Below, one piece after another: positions 1 to 11,972 of a DNA stretch of 64,000 nucleotides. Position numbers and translations under genes: made by a program. Origin of the DNA: Cheilinus undulatus (lineage: Eukaryota; Chordata; Actinopteri; Labriformes; Labridae). The notes beneath the pieces were generated by a model. It saw only the letters and a program-made list of their open reading frames with translations, made no database searches and was not told the origin of the DNA. How positions within the stretch are numbered: position 1 is the first letter of the stretch; each line of letters opens with the position of its first letter. Where the stretch lies: the NCBI RefSeq assembly GCF_018320785.1, contig NC_054877.1:10995229-11059228 (forward strand), written 5' to 3'.

Positions 1-1187
1 TTCGAAAATGCATTGTTAAAACAATAGATGCAACGCAAGTAGTGATTGTGCACAACTAGGCGTTGCATTTTCAGTGCAATTACAGATTTTGCATGTTTTC
101 CATACACTTGTGGATCCATTATACTTTGTATTATTCCAACTTTTCTAAAATAACAGTTTTTTTACACAAAATAATTTGTTCCTTTGGGTAGGGAAGTGTC
201 AGGCAAATTGCTGAAATACAGAATAATATTTTAACTTAAAGAAAAGTCACAAATCCTTCAAGAAATTTAAGTCACTTTATGATCCTTCCAAGATGGTAAA
301 ATGCTCTGATTCCTAAAGTAGGGATCAAACATTTAAATTTTCTGGCAAGGCTCTTTTGGTTGGCATGAGCTACAAAGTTAAGCCACGCATACCTCCTATA
401 AAATGACAGAAACATGACAGGCAAGCATCTGAAACAGTTTCTAAAATATTTGTTTTGTGTCAGTAAGTCTTTTTCTAAGCAGTGAGGCAGGCCTACTATG
501 TAGAGTTTAGCAAGTTTGAAGTTTGGATGAGATCAATAAAATGATTAATAGTAAAACTGAAGAGGGGCCATCCAGATTAACATGAAAACAGCAACAATAC
601 TCTCAGATATTTCCCTGTCTCATTCAGATGTTATGCACAATTTAACACCAATAGAGGGCAGCATTTACACCATAAATCTGATTTTTTTTAGTCTGATGTC
701 AGATTATTTTATCAGAGTATCTACCAGAGAACAGAGTACACCAGACCTTTTATGTTTATTTAGTTTCCCAAGAATGAAAACTATCCCCTTCCTGTAAATC
801 AGAGCAGCCCTACCTTTAAAATAAAAAACAAGGGAAGGCAACAGTTAAAGAAGCAAGACTTCAGGAAGGATTGGTATGTTGAATAAAGCATGGGGCTTTG
901 TGGGAATTAGGAGATTGGGAAGTGAGTCCTGACACAGCAAACATGAAAACAGTACTGGCATCAACAGTAGCACGCCCCCTCTAGCTGTCAGGGGGGGTCG
1001 AACAGTCATCACTCACTCCATAGCGTCTGTGTGCAGGGCTGTCGTCTGTCTGATGTTTGACACTGTGGGCTGGGATCAGTTTGGGCTGGTGTCTCGACCT
1101 TCACCTTCGCCCCTCGCGATTTATACTGAGGCGACAGAAAACACACCTCAGTCAAGCCGAGCAGGGTTATGGTGTACCAAGTCTTAC
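1..1187. other. unrecognised AT-rich DNA
   Basis: No coding exon, RNA gene or repeat that I can name in most of this stretch. From about 965 to 1187 the composition shifts to GC- and CpG-richer sequence, next to the candidate minus-strand exon at 1188-1258. Short open frames here show no familiar motif. Confidence 0.4.
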
Positions 1188-1258
1188 CTGGTTGGGGTGT
1201 GTACAGGGGTTAGTGACGAGGCAAACACACACAGGGTAAACTCATCACAGCTAGCCAT
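1188..1258 (-). other. candidate minus-strand coding exon, unassigned
   Basis: On the minus strand an ATG at 1258 opens a 71-nt frame without stop (23 codons plus two bases, starting MASCDEFTLC). It ends in CAG directly before GTAAGAC, a consensus splice donor, so it could be a first coding exon. A TAG that could act as acceptor lies just upstream on the minus strand (1280-1282), but its pyrimidine tract is weak. A second minus-strand donor in the CpG-rich block near 4453 could belong to an upstream untranslated exon of the same gene. I recognise no protein family. The frame is short enough to be chance. Confidence 0.2.
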
Positions 1259-1289
1259 GTTGAGAATAAAACCTAACCCCTAATGCATT

Positions 1290-2248
1290 TTCATGTGCAA
1301 CATGTAATGCTATTAATACATAATATGTAGAGGGAGAGCATAAAGTACTTAATTAGCTTAGCTTCGAAATAACTGCATAAACAGGTAAATGAGGCAAGCT
1401 CTAGTTTTCCATGTGTGCTTTTTTTGTGTAGGACATGGTCAAAGATGTTCAGAAAAATTGTATACTCAGTGTGAACAGTGCAAGCGATGCCCCTTTCAAA
1501 ATAGCACTGACCCCTACCTTTTCATCAGATGATGGCAAACATCAAATATATTGGTTAAATATCTTTTACATTACCTTAAAAAAATCGTACTTATCATATA
1601 AAGTTACTGAAAGGAAAAATCATGTTCAAACACTTTAATCATGAGACAAACTTAAACACCAACTGTGCTGGCTAGAATACCAAGAGCATCAGGTTTCGCA
1701 GAAAAACAATGAATTTTGCACACTAAAAAGCCTGAACCATCAGTTGAGTGACATTATAAAAGGTAAGAAAAAAACGATTTTGTTTCTGAAATGGAGCAGG
1801 TGTGCCAAAATGAACAGTGTCCTAGGAAAATGTATTATTTGAGTCAATTTCACCACAGTGGAAGGTGAATGAAAGGTGAAGAAACTAGAAAGATCTTGTA
1901 ATGATATCACATTATGTCACCAATGCCAACGTGCAGAATTACTAAAAAGAGAACATCTTTGATGACTTTGTCCTTTTACTGAGTTTTTAATTCGGTATTT
2001 ATCTGAAAAAAGATATATTCAATGGCTAAGTTGAAGTAAAATTAGGGATGCACAATACTGATTGGATCTATGCCAATAGCTGACATGCTTTGATGATATT
2101 TCCAGACTTGTTCTAGCTGATACACACCTTATTAGAATTACTAATCATCCAATTATTTATTTCATTTGAATCAAAAACAACACCAAGAATCTGCTGTGCT
2201 AGGATTCACTTGTGACTTATCTTGTGACAATTTTTAAAGAAATTCACA
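1290..2248. other. unrecognised intergenic/intronic DNA
   Basis: AT-rich sequence without a recognisable gene, RNA or repeat boundary. It lies between the candidate exon and the TIR element at 2249. Confidence 0.4.
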
Positions 2249-2844
2249 TAAGGCTGGCCACACACTAGACGACAGTGAAATCTTTAACAATTCTTAAAGC
2301 ATGGGAGACCACTGACGTGGTGACAGTTTCAAACAATTTTTCATCCAATAATTCTCAGAGTGCATTCACAAGGTGACTCAGCCTGACAGAGAGAATTCAC
2401 ACCTGCCATCTTGGATGATCAAACATGACATCAGAGCAAAAAAGGAAACATGGAGGATGACTGAAAGCCTAAGTTGGCTGTCCTGGCAGGTGTTCAAAGT
2501 TGCAGCACAAAAAAAATAAAAAATAAAAATGCAATAAACACTGAGTGAAATCCTGGCTGAAATGAAGGTGTGGTTGAGCCAAAAGGTATTTAAAAATTAG
2601 ATGGTGATGCAACTGTCTGCTACTTTCCATTGATTTAATCAACTGAAGGCAGCCTGATATAGAATCATAAATGTGAAAAACTGAATATCTACGATTCTAT
2701 GTTGGGGAGGTATTGACGTGGTAGGAAAAACTATCATGTGGTCACCACATTTGAGAATAACTTTGACTGTTTGTGACAAAGTGCCAGAGAGGCAAATCTG
2801 ATCTAAAGCTGTGCTTAAAGTCATGTAGAGTATGGCCAGCCTTA
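2249..2844. mobile_element. non-autonomous TIR DNA transposon (MITE-like)
   Basis: The left end TAAGGCTGGCCACACACTA and the right end, read in reverse complement as TAAGGCTGGCCATACTCTA, form terminal inverted repeats about 596 bp apart. There is no transposase frame inside. I could not find a clean target-site duplication, so the superfamily is open; hAT or Harbinger are possible. Confidence 0.55.
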
Positions 2845-2918
2845 AACAAGACTCACATTGGTTCTGCAAAAAATTATGCACCTAGAGATATGCTAGGATT
2901 GAACTATTTAAGAAAATT

Positions 2919-2923
<5 letters not shown>

Positions 2924-2970
<47 letters not shown>

Positions 2971-2976
2971 TATATA
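2924..2976. repeat. (TA)n microsatellite
   Basis: An almost pure TA dinucleotide run of about 50 bp, with a single C interruption and a short CA lead-in. Confidence 0.95.
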
Positions 2977-3830
2977 ACTGATTTAAAATGCAATTATTTT
3001 TAAGTTCCTAACCTTATGTATCTTTCAACAAACAAGTAAAAACTATACTATATTTAAACTTACATAATATTATTTAATTGAACAAGGGCCGAACAGATCT
3101 AGAAAGATATTCAATTGTGATTATTTTGAATCAAATTGCAAATTCAACTAGAATTGTTTCACTGGGGGAAATGAAAATGTTTTTAATGTCATTCTCATTT
3201 TGATAAAGTAATAAAGACGCAAAAATAAGGAAAGTAGGGGTTTTTGTAAACCATACTTAAAAATGCTGATGGTGTGATTGCATTTTTACAAGTGTTAAAC
3301 TGATAATTTCACTCATTTCAGGTTAAAGAAATATTGAACCCTCTGTGAGTTCAAAATTTCAGCAGGCTATATTGTGATTTAATATGAGTTTCGATTAATC
3401 AGCCAGCCCTTGGTCAGACCTAATAGTTAAATCCAAGGATGACTTAAAAATTTGAGGAATGAAGCTTTAAAAAACTGTAATCTACTGGTAACCACATCAC
3501 ACCGATAATATCAAACATCCCAAGCAATGTGACTATGAGGCTTGTGTGTGCTACCTGAAGGCATGGGTTGATTTGATACACAAACAGCCATTATGCTCTT
3601 TCAGAATGACAAATGTTTAATCAATAACAATGTGAAATTGTAAGTTTATGTAACAAAACTGAAGCCATTGACAGTCCAAAACTCCCAAAATCAGAAAAAT
3701 ATCACTCTTCATCATGGAGGAAAAAAAGTCGTAAAAAATCTATTCCACAAAAAAACAAATTTACAGAGCAGAATGAGGCGGAAATCAGTCTTTGGTTAAT
3801 CAAAAATTACCTAAAATCATTCACAACACA
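2977..3830. other. unrecognised AT-rich DNA
   Basis: No gene seen. Part of 3086-3411 (GGGCCGAAC at one end, CAGCCAGCCCTT at the other) has the look of a decayed hAT-like MITE, but I cannot define its ends. Confidence 0.3.
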
Positions 3831-4690
3831 CCCGCCTGGATACCGACAGCGCCACCAAGAGGCTTTAGTGAGAAACACAGGCCCTGCCTTGGCCCCGGTT
3901 AAAAAGCCGGATGGCTTGGCTAACATTAGCCAAAAACCACACAAAAAGCTCAAAAATACATCGCACTAGACCAGTCCTCCTCCTTTCAAAAACCAAAACC
4001 TGCAAAAATCTAACACTTGGGGGTATTCTGTAAATCAACTGTGGACCAGGACGATCCTGAGACTACAAAGCCACGAGCCTCTGACGCTGTTAGCTAGTGC
4101 TAACTAGTTAGCATGGTGGGCTGGCTGAGAAGCGTGCCAAAAACAAATCAGTCCCATCATCAAGGAAAAGTCTTCACAATAAACGCCACAAAAACAACGC
4201 TACACAAACGTGCAAAAAACGGTAAAACTGCAGCTAAAATGCATCCAAAGCGTCGTGTACTCTAAAAAACACAACCAACGTTCGTGTTTGTGGGGGATGA
4301 GCGTCTTCGAGTTAGCTCAGCTAGCTACCTTAGCTAGCCAGCACATTACGTTCTGTCCACTTGCAAAATAGGAAAAAGCATCGTTGAAAAAAATCCAAAA
4401 AGAAAAGAAAAAGGAAGGAAAAATGAAAAATGTCTGGAAACAAAATACTCACCACGACCTTTACGAGTAAAATGTCTTGCTTTCGGTAAAATCGTTCAAA
4501 TTGTTACTTAGGTCGTCCTTTAGAGAACAAGCGATTCGCCCCCCTGAGCAGCGAGCTAGCTTTCTTCTAGCCTCCGAGCTAACGTAAGTGGTGATGGCGC
4601 AGTACGCGGCAGGGGTGCTTGTTTTGTATCCAAGCGCTGCCCTGGGAAGCGGGGTCGCTCCCTACAGAATCACACGAAGAAAAAAAAATG
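3831..4690 (-). promoter_or_regulatory. CpG-containing promoter-like block with putative minus-strand 5' exon
   Basis: This block has clearly more CpG and G+C than its surroundings, with several GCTAAC/GTTAGC words often seen near fish promoters. On the minus strand a strong donor, GGTCGT followed by GGTGAGTATT, ends a putative exon at 4453 whose upstream part would lie between there and about 4630. No ATG-initiated frame of note is visible in that exon, so it would be 5' untranslated. A minus-strand gene running toward the left edge is inferred, possibly using the candidate exon at 1258-1188. Confidence 0.3.
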
Positions 4691-5084
4691 ACTACGGTGT
4701 GTCCTGATATTCAAAACGTATTTACCTGTTGTTTCAAGAAATCACCCTTTCTTGCCTGCTTAGTCTTGATTTGCCTTTTATTTTCGCAATTATTTTTAAC
4801 GCCTGTAAAGAAGCAATCGAGACAACCACTGATATTAAGCTTTAATAAGAAACGCTTTCAAACTGGGCTTAAAATCAAACCTTTAAATTGTGTGATTATA
4901 CCTTCTATAGAGCAGTAAAACACCGCTTCACTGAAACAGACATTTATTAACTGTTTAAACATTCATTTCACTAAGATAGTATGATAGTATGTCAGTGAAG
5001 GCCTAGGCCATAAACTGCCTCATCTACCCCTCACTCAGCCCTAAATGTATGAACTTCATACATCCCCGACCTATGCTCAATGGC

Positions 5085-5935
5085 AGTAATCCTCAACCTT
5101 TTTAGCCCGCAAACCCCCAAATAAAAAGTGCCAGAGACCGGGGAACCCCACTGTACCTGAAGGTGGTTGAACACAGCCATGCACAATTTTGAATAGTCAT
5201 ATACAGACAAGGCGGCCCATAAAGAGGGAAAAATGGGAGAGCTTTCTGGCACCCAGCCAAACTGGGGGCCCATGGAGGTCAGCAAAACCATGGTCCATTA
5301 TAACGTTAGGCTGTGATATCTATATTTCATATTTAACCTTAAAAAAAATCACTCTTATCAAAGAAACAAAAATCTTTTTAAATCATTCATGTAGTTAATA
5401 GCCTTCCTAAAAATGTAAATCCCCAATGTAGAGAAAAAAAAAATCAAAATGGTTTACAAATTGCTACAATGGGTTGATTATGGCAAAAATGGTAGAAAAG
5501 GTGGGCGAATTGGATTTTAAGTAGCAAAAATGGGTTAGAAGTTACAAAAATTAGATAAAAATGGCAAAAAAGGCAAAAAAGGGTTAAAAACGGGCATAAA
5601 TAGAGGTAAAAGGGAATTAAATAGTGGCTAGAATGGCTTTGAAGTGGTAAAAATGCGTGGACATTTGGTGAAATGGGATAAAAAAAATGGATATAAACTG
5701 GCCAAAAAGGGTTAACTGAGAAAGAAACAATAGGCCGATATTGGAAATTGGTTAAACTAGTGAAAATGGGCATATCAAATGTTGAAATGTGGTTAAAATG
5801 GGGAAAATTGGGTGTAAAAAGTGGTAAAAAGGGGTTAATAGTAGCAATAATAGGTCAACAGAGGCAACAATTGGACAAGAATTGGAAACCTTCACACCAT
5901 GCATGTAATAAGCCTTTAAGAGCCACAACTTACTT
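5085..5935. repeat. dispersed GGCAAAAATGGG-type repeat, copy 1
   Basis: The left part (ATCCTCAACCTTTTTAGCCC, then ACCCAGCCAAACTGGGGGCC) resembles a hAT-type non-autonomous element. It is followed at about 5450-5885 by a degenerate run of short words such as GGCAAAAATGG, GGGTTAAAA and GTGGTAAAA, repeating roughly every 18-25 bp. The same two-part structure recurs at 9258-9851, 21725-22600 and 23281-24420. The outer limits are approximate. Confidence 0.6.
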
Positions 5936-6770
5936 CTAATTTTATATTTTCTTTATTTTTTCATTTTTCTGTCTTGTTTCCCAGCTGTATCACCAACTGT
6001 ATCCTGGCTGAAAGACTTATTGAAAAGAAAAGGAAAAAAGAGGAGGAAAATACAACCCAGGGTGAATAAAATGACTGTGTAAAACCGATTCTAGTTCTCT
6101 ATGGAAGTGTTAATTGTAGGGGAATACCATCAGCTTACATGATTTTTCTTTGTTGCTAAATAGTGTTCATTTTCATTAACAGTATTTTCAAGGCATAAAT
6201 AAGTAACCATCATAAATATTTTTGTGTCCTCACTGTCTTGATAATAAAAAATAAGAATGGTCAGTGCTGTAATACCACATATCACCAACAGGTGGCAGAG
6301 TTGCAAAAAAAAAGAATGAATAGTAACAGTTTTTTTTCCCATGAGATATATTTTTCATCAAGAGTTTGTCTTAAATGACTGATAAGATGAACCGATACCT
6401 GTAAGTGATTCATTCACTGATTTCTAAGCTGCAGAACATAGAGATGTATATTTCCCCCGAATTAAACCCAAAACTCCAGGTGAAGCTGTAGATGTGGGAC
6501 AACTTTGTAATAAATAAAAAAAAAATCTCCCTTAAAAAACTTCCTCTGATAAAAAATTAAAGATAGATGAGAAAAATATGGACTACTGGGCATAATGATC
6601 TGTATTAAGTTATTGGTAGTTTTTCAGTTTTCTTGTTGTTGTTCTTTGTTGCTTTTTTTTTTTTTTTAAATATTTTTTTGTTCTCTTGTTTTATACTTGT
6701 AACACTAAGATTCAATTTAAAAGCAAAACACACCATCTGTAAATTGCAATATTATTGCTATTATTATTGC

Positions 6771-6815
<45 letters not shown>

Positions 6816-7177
6816 GATGATGATCCTTATTATTAGAGTACTGATTTTGATGTTTCACATAATGCACTGCTATTTTGGTTAAAACATGAGTTCTTAAATC
6901 AAATTAGCCAGCCATTCTTTTGTGAATTAGAGGGCATCAAAAATATTGATAAAAGGCCACTCATTATTCTAGTTATGGCTGTCTACTGTGTATGGAGTTC
7001 TGTGACCCATTGATATTGTTAGCTGCTTCTGTTTGGCTTGATCTATCTCTCGTCCTGTAAGCTCAGTCTCAGCAGATGGCTGTTCAGCATGACCCTGGCT
7101 CTGCAGGTTTCTGCCCCTTAAGATGACTCTTTTATTGCCACCATAACTTCGCTAAATGTTGCCAAATGTTTTGTTCA
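5936..7177. other. unrecognised DNA with an ATT microsatellite
   Basis: AT-rich sequence with no gene seen. It contains the ATT microsatellite listed separately and a poly-T stretch around 6652-6667. Confidence 0.4.
6749..6831. repeat. (ATT)n microsatellite
   Basis: An interrupted ATT/TTA trinucleotide run of about 80 bp, ending in a short GAT repeat. Confidence 0.9.
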
Positions 7178-7185
7178 TTGTGGAT

Positions 7186-7842
7186 TAGGGCTGGGCAATT
7201 AATCACAAATTTGACCGAACTGCAATATGGCCTGCTGCAATTATCAAATTGCAGAAGTTGTAATATTTCTTTAACTTTAAATGTGTCAAAACACCAGTCT
7301 AGTTAATAATTTGTTGCCGCGGCAGAGATTTTATGCACATTATGCAGACATTTAAGTGTCAATTTTTTTTTGTAATTGTTTACAAAAAGCCTCCATTTTG
7401 TGTTTTATGCATGATTTTCTTAATCAAAATGAGTGACATAAAAATGCTAATACCCTTAAACAAAGCAAACAACATATTTGCAATATGAGCAAAAAATAGT
7501 TAGCTCAGTCCATCTAAAACTGATGAAGTCTAGCGTTACTTCATGAAAGTCACACCCCAGCTGTGATCAGCTGATAGCCAGCCTCCCCTCCTCCACCCCA
7601 GCCGCCTCCTTTATAGCTGAAAACTTGTTGAACCCCCCTATTCAGATTTATGCTACCATGGATTAATAGCTTTGGAAATAATTTCATTGTTTTCAATACA
7701 CATGGTCTTCTTTATGGAATTATTTATTGCTTGAATTTATTGAAAAACACGTAAGATTAACCCAAGAATAATCGCATATTAAATCGCAGTATTTTGGAAA
7801 AAAAATTGCAATTAGATTATTTTTGCAAATCGTTCAGCCCTA
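7186..7842. mobile_element. non-autonomous hAT element with perfect 8-bp target duplication
   Basis: The element starts TAGGGCTGGGCAATTAATC and ends CAAATCGTTCAGCCCTA, which are imperfect terminal inverted repeats. It is flanked on both sides by TTGTGGAT (7178-7185 and 7843-7850), a perfect 8-bp duplication, which is the hAT hallmark. It is 657 bp long and has no transposase frame. Confidence 0.85.
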
Positions 7843-8532
7843 TTGTGGATCCATGTTGCAGCTTGGTGCACAGTCTAGACCTGCTCTTTTTTAAAACTGT
7901 CCTGAGTTGGTGATGAATTAGTTGTAGTCTGACAATTATTTATCAATGGTATTCATTATTTTGAATAAGTCATGTTTCACATCTTGCTGACACCAGTTTG
8001 CAGCTGCTTAGGGCTTAGTTTAGGTTTACCAATATGATGAACCTCCTCAAAGCCCGACTGGTTGAAAGAAGACAGAAATAGAGAAAAAGGGAGGAGCAGA
8101 AGATGGATTGGTTTGATTTTAGGGAAATCTAGGGGCATGTTGAAGTGGGATACTACTCACAAAACTTTGCCTTAATCACCACTTCAGTACTACTTTTTTG
8201 TGTACTTAATATTCTGTAAAAAGGGTAAGAATGAGGATAGTAACATTTTATTTCTTTTTTTTTTTTTTTTTTACATTTAGGGCACCTTTTTTTTTTTTTA
8301 CAGTGCCTATAAAAAGTATTCACCCTCTTAGATGTTTTCTCCTGTTATTGATTTTATAAATCAATCATGGTCAAATCAATAATTTGGCATTTTTGACCAA
8401 AAAAAAAAAACCCTCCTTAAAGTCAAAGTGAAAACAGATTTCTACAAAGTAATGTCAATTAAATAAAAATCTGATTTAAAATAAGCGACTGCATAAATAT
8501 TCATCCCTTTAAGTCAGTATTTAGTAGATGTA

Positions 8533-9081
8533 CAGTGCTTAAAAAATGTATTAGACCACCTGTCATATTTGTCTCAGAGACCATCCAGCATCATGAAGTG
8601 CTTTAATGCAGGCTCTTTCATTTTCAGTGAGCTCTCCACGTTTTACCATTTTGAACAGGAATGAGAAATTTCAAAGTGAATTCACCTTTTTGTACCCAAA
8701 TTTGAGCCGGCTCACTGGGCTTCTCTGAGAAGTCAGAAATTAATCAAGCATAACATTCAACCACTAAAACTCATTTTTCTGTTCAAGAATGCAAGTAAAT
8801 AACTATAATTTGACATATTAATCAAGAAATATTAATGTGCTTTACTATTTTTTCAGTTTTGTTTTTTGTAAATCAGTACATCTGAAAATTCATGGATAAC
8901 AATAATAATTATATTTTAGCATTAAAAATATCATTTCAGTAAAAGAGCTTCTACATATTGGTGTATTAACCATTGCAGAAACATAAAAAATGATTTTGGT
9001 AATTACCAATGCTGTTAATTTAAGGCAGCTGTGGCATAAACCTTACTTTGGGTGGTGGTCTTATACATTTGTTAAGCACTG
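8533..9081 (-). mobile_element. internally deleted Tc1-type element
   Basis: The terminal inverted repeats begin CAGTGCTTAAAAAATGTATT at the left and, in reverse complement, CAGTGCTTAACAAATGTATA at the right. TA dinucleotides flank both ends (8531-8532 and 9082-9083). On the minus strand the interior matches the 5' part of the Tc1 copy at 26741-27248, including the first few dozen transposase codons, and then jumps directly to the terminal repeat. It is therefore a MITE-like deletion derivative of that family, inserted at a TA of the older Tc1-like element. Confidence 0.85.
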
Positions 9082-9257
9082 TACCTTTGGCTGCAATCAC
9101 AGCACTGCGTCTGTGTTGGTAGGTCTCAATCAGGCTTACACATCTGGACACTGCAATTTTACTCTTTCACTCTTCTTTGCAAAAACTGCTCAAGCTCTGA
9201 CATTTTGCACAGGGGTGGGGTGTAAACAGCTCTTTTGAGTCCAGCTACAAATTCTCT

Positions 9258-9851
9258 TCTCCTTAAGATTGGAAAAAGGGGAAAGCCTTCTGGGACCCAG
9301 CCAAACTTTGGGCCCACAGAGGTCAAGAAACTCACGATCCATTGTAGAGTTAATCTGTGGTGACCATATTTTACTTTACTTGAATAATAACCACTCTTAT
9401 CAAAGCAACAAAAATGATTTTATTTATTCCTGCTGTAGTACGATAAAGCATTTTCAAAATGTAAAATCATTCTCTTAAAACAGAGTTCTCTCTTTTGGTA
9501 ATGTAAACAATGTGGATGGGCACATTAAACTACACTATTTGGAAAATAATCTTAGATTTCATAGCAGACCCACGATGTGCACAAAGGTCAGCATACCATA
9601 GAATAAAGTACAAAACTGAGAAATCTGGAAGGGAAAGATAACAAAATAACTGCAAAACAAAGGCAAAAAAATTAGGGCACAGTTAGGCAGGAAAATGGGT
9701 GGAAAGTGGTTAAAAAGGCACAAAATGGATTATAAATGGCGAAAAGGGTTACAAGTGACAATAAAGGGCAAAAATGGGTGACTAAAGTAGTCGGAAATTA
9801 GTTGAAAATAGCAAATTTGGCTAAAAGTGACAAAAATGTTACAAATTCTCT
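9258..9851. repeat. dispersed GGCAAAAATGGG-type repeat, copy 2 (insertion)
   Basis: This block interrupts the older Tc1-like element. Host sequence ACAAATTCTCT occurs at both edges (9247-9257 and 9841-9851), consistent with a target duplication of about 11 bp. The interior has the same CTTCTGGGACCCAGCCAAAC segment as copy 1, followed by degenerate repeats of GGCAAAAATGG and GGTTAAAAAGG from about 9650 to 9840. No open frame is meaningful. Confidence 0.65.
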
Positions 9852-9947
9852 GTTGGATCGAGGTCTGAGCTTTGACTTGGCCACTCCAGAACATACACTT
9901 TGTTGTCTTACAAACATTTCTGTGCAGCTTTCACTATCTGCTTTGGG

Positions 9948-10163
9948 TCATTGTCTTACTGGTAAATAATTCTTCTCCCTTCTCCGTGATTCTCCTGCAG
10001 ACTGAATAAGATTGTCCTCCAGGATTTTCCTAGATTTTGCTGCATTCATTTTACCCTCCACCTTTACAAGCCTTCCAGGGCTGGCTACTGAGAAGCATCC
10101 CCACAGCATGAAAACACACCATCCCCACGGTGAAGCACAGCAGGGATGGTGTGTTTTTGTCAT
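9948..10163 (-). pseudogene. Tc1-like transposase fragment
   Basis: The minus-strand frame includes WGCFSVASPGRLVKVEGKM, the conserved segment between the first and second catalytic aspartates of Tc1-type DDE transposases. Only about 70 codons survive. Frames on either side are shifted or interrupted, so this is a dead remnant of the element at 8301-11020. Confidence 0.8.
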
Positions 10164-10174
10164 ATTAAAACTGT

Positions 10175-10440
10175 AGTAAAGATCAGAGGTGTCAAGTAAT
10201 GAAGTACAAATACTTTGTTACCTTACTTTACTAGAAATTTTGGGTATCTATACTTTACTGAAGTAATTATTTTTCAGCCTACTTTTTACTTCTACTCCTT
10301 ATATTTTCAAACAATTATCTGTACTTTCTGCTCCTTACATTTTAAAAATAGCCTCGTTACTGCTATTTCATTCCAGCTTGTTTTCATTCCAGCTTGTCAT
10401 TGTTCAACCCCCCCCAAGAAAAAGAGGTTTCTTCAACAGG
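10175..10440. mobile_element. hAT-like repeat inserted in the old Tc1 element
   Basis: Sequence of the type AAGTAATGAAGTACAAATAC is a familiar end of non-autonomous fish hAT elements. It breaks the Tc1 transposase sequence, which resumes after about 10440. Exact ends and target duplication were not resolved. Confidence 0.45.
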
Positions 10441-11020
10441 TGAAGAACCCAGGCAACAGTTCCCGTATGCAGGGTCTCTCCCATCTCAGCTCCTGAAGCT
10501 TTTAACTCTTTTAGAGTAGTCATGGGTGTCTTGGTGGCCTCTCTCAGTAGTCTCCTTCTTGCACAATCTCTCAGTTTGTGAGGACAGCCTGATCTTGGCA
10601 GAAGTGCTTTATTCCTTAAATTTCAACTGAACTCCAGGAGGATGTTCAGTGTCTTGGATTTTTGCATCCATCCCCTGACTCAGACTTTTCAATAACCTTT
10701 TCTCTGAGTTGGATTGGAGTGTTCTTTTGTCTTTATGGTGTAATGTAGCCATGAATACTCATTAACCAGTGACTGGGCCTTCCAGACAAATGTGTCTTTA
10801 AACTGCTGTCACTTGAGACTCAGGTGACCACCATTTCACTATTTGTGAGACAAATAGCACCAATTGTCTGGACCTCTGTTGAATTGGATCAGCCACTTTA
10901 AAGAGGGTAAATATTTATGCAGTCACTTATTTTACATTACATCTTTTTATTTAATTAACCGTGACTGATGTATAAAATCATTAAAAGGGTAAATCATCCA
11001 AGGGGGTGGATCATTTTTCG

Positions 11021-11692
11021 GTATCTTGTTTGTGCAGATTCTGGGAACAATGAGCGATTCTTCAAAGTAGTTCCTGACAAACATGTTTCAACTACTTTTC
11101 ATGGACGATATACTGTAGAAGCACTCACATCAACTTAACGTCAATGTGTGTGCGAGCATGGAAACACACAACATGACCAAGGAGTGCACACAGACAAATA
11201 CATACAGTAAAGTTACCATGGAAGAGAAAGTAGAGCCAGGGCTGCGTGCTAGAGCAGGGGTTAGTGCTGTCACCTCACAGTGCTGGAAGGTTCCCGTCCC
11301 CATCAGACAGGGCATTTCCTGTGTGGAGTTTGCATGTTTTCACTGTGCGTGCACTGGTTCTCTCCAGGTTCTCTGGCTTCTTCACACAGTCCAAAGAAAT
11401 GATCATTAGATTATAAGTTTGCACAACGAATCTCTGAACTTTTATCTTTAATTGATTTAAATGTTAAAGCCCCTGTAAAGTGAAATCCAAACTTTGTGTC
11501 TTACCACACTAGACATGTTGGAATAAGGTAAACCCGTGAAAACACTGAGATCTACATGTGACCGAATTTTGGATTTAGACTGTTGGAAAGTTGTTCATCT
11601 CTATCTTGGTTTGGTTTTATTTCAGCAGGGCAACAGTTTGAGCCCATGACATCATCAGTCTTTGACCCCACCCCTTAACAGTACAATGATAT
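11021..11692. other. spacer with a SINE-like segment
   Basis: Apart from the SINE-like block at 11243-11430, no gene or defined element is visible between the Tc1 remnant and the LTR at 11693. Confidence 0.4.
11243..11430 (+). mobile_element. tRNA-derived SINE-like fragment
   Basis: The order of words (GGTTAGTGCTGTCACCTCAC, GTGTGGAGTTTGCATGTTTT, TCTCCAGGTTCTCTGGCTTC, ACAGTCCAAAGAAATG) matches a common fish SINE type whose head derives from a tRNA. The internal promoter boxes are degraded, so it is a fossil. Confidence 0.55.
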
Positions 11693-11889
11693 TGTCATGC
11701 TCTTGGATGGCAGGCAGTGTGAGTGGGAGAAAAAATTGCAACCAGGTGGAGGATTCATACGCAGAGGAGAACTTTAATTTTCTGACCATCAAAACAACAA
11801 CAAATATTTCCAAAAATAATAGTCCCCTGCAGAGGAAAAACAGAAAGAGTAGTCCAACATAGGGGAAAAGGCTCTCATCATAGCCTCAG
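11693..11889 (-). repeat. truncated 3' LTR of retrotransposon copy A
   Basis: The sequence from TGTCATGCTCTTGGATGGCA to about 11889 is nearly identical to the low-coordinate half of the LTRs at 14358 and 19593. The upstream half (minus-strand sense) is missing. The LTR is joined to integrase sequence within a shared CTCAACA at about 11888-11896, so a deletion removed the rest. Confidence 0.85.
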
Positions 11890-11972
11890 CTCAACAAGGC
11901 ACCGAACAACATGCTTCACCTGAAGAGAACGCAGAGGATAGACATCAGGATGTCTGGTTGCATAATCACAAA

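Larger units (their letters stand above)
8301..11020 (-). mobile_element. decayed Tc1-like transposon with nested insertions
   Basis: The left end CAGTGCCTATAAAAAGTATT follows a TA dinucleotide and matches the terminal repeat typical of a widespread fish Tc1-like family. The far end near 10985-11020 still shows the inverted counterpart (ATCCAAGGGGGTGGATCATT), heavily mutated. The transposase would read on the minus strand, and a recognisable piece lies at 9948-10163. Three younger elements interrupt it: a Tc1 derivative at 8533-9081, a repeat at 9258-9851 and a hAT-like sequence around 10175-10440. With the insertions removed, the remaining backbone is consistent with a roughly 1.3-kb Tc1 element. 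Confidence 0.8.

Noticed and set aside
3086..3411. Possible hAT-like element with GGGCCGAAC and CAGCCAGCCCTT ends
   Set aside because: Ends are too diverged and no target duplication was found.
6633..6836. Open frame ending in a long tyrosine run
   Set aside because: It is translation of the TAT/ATT microsatellite.
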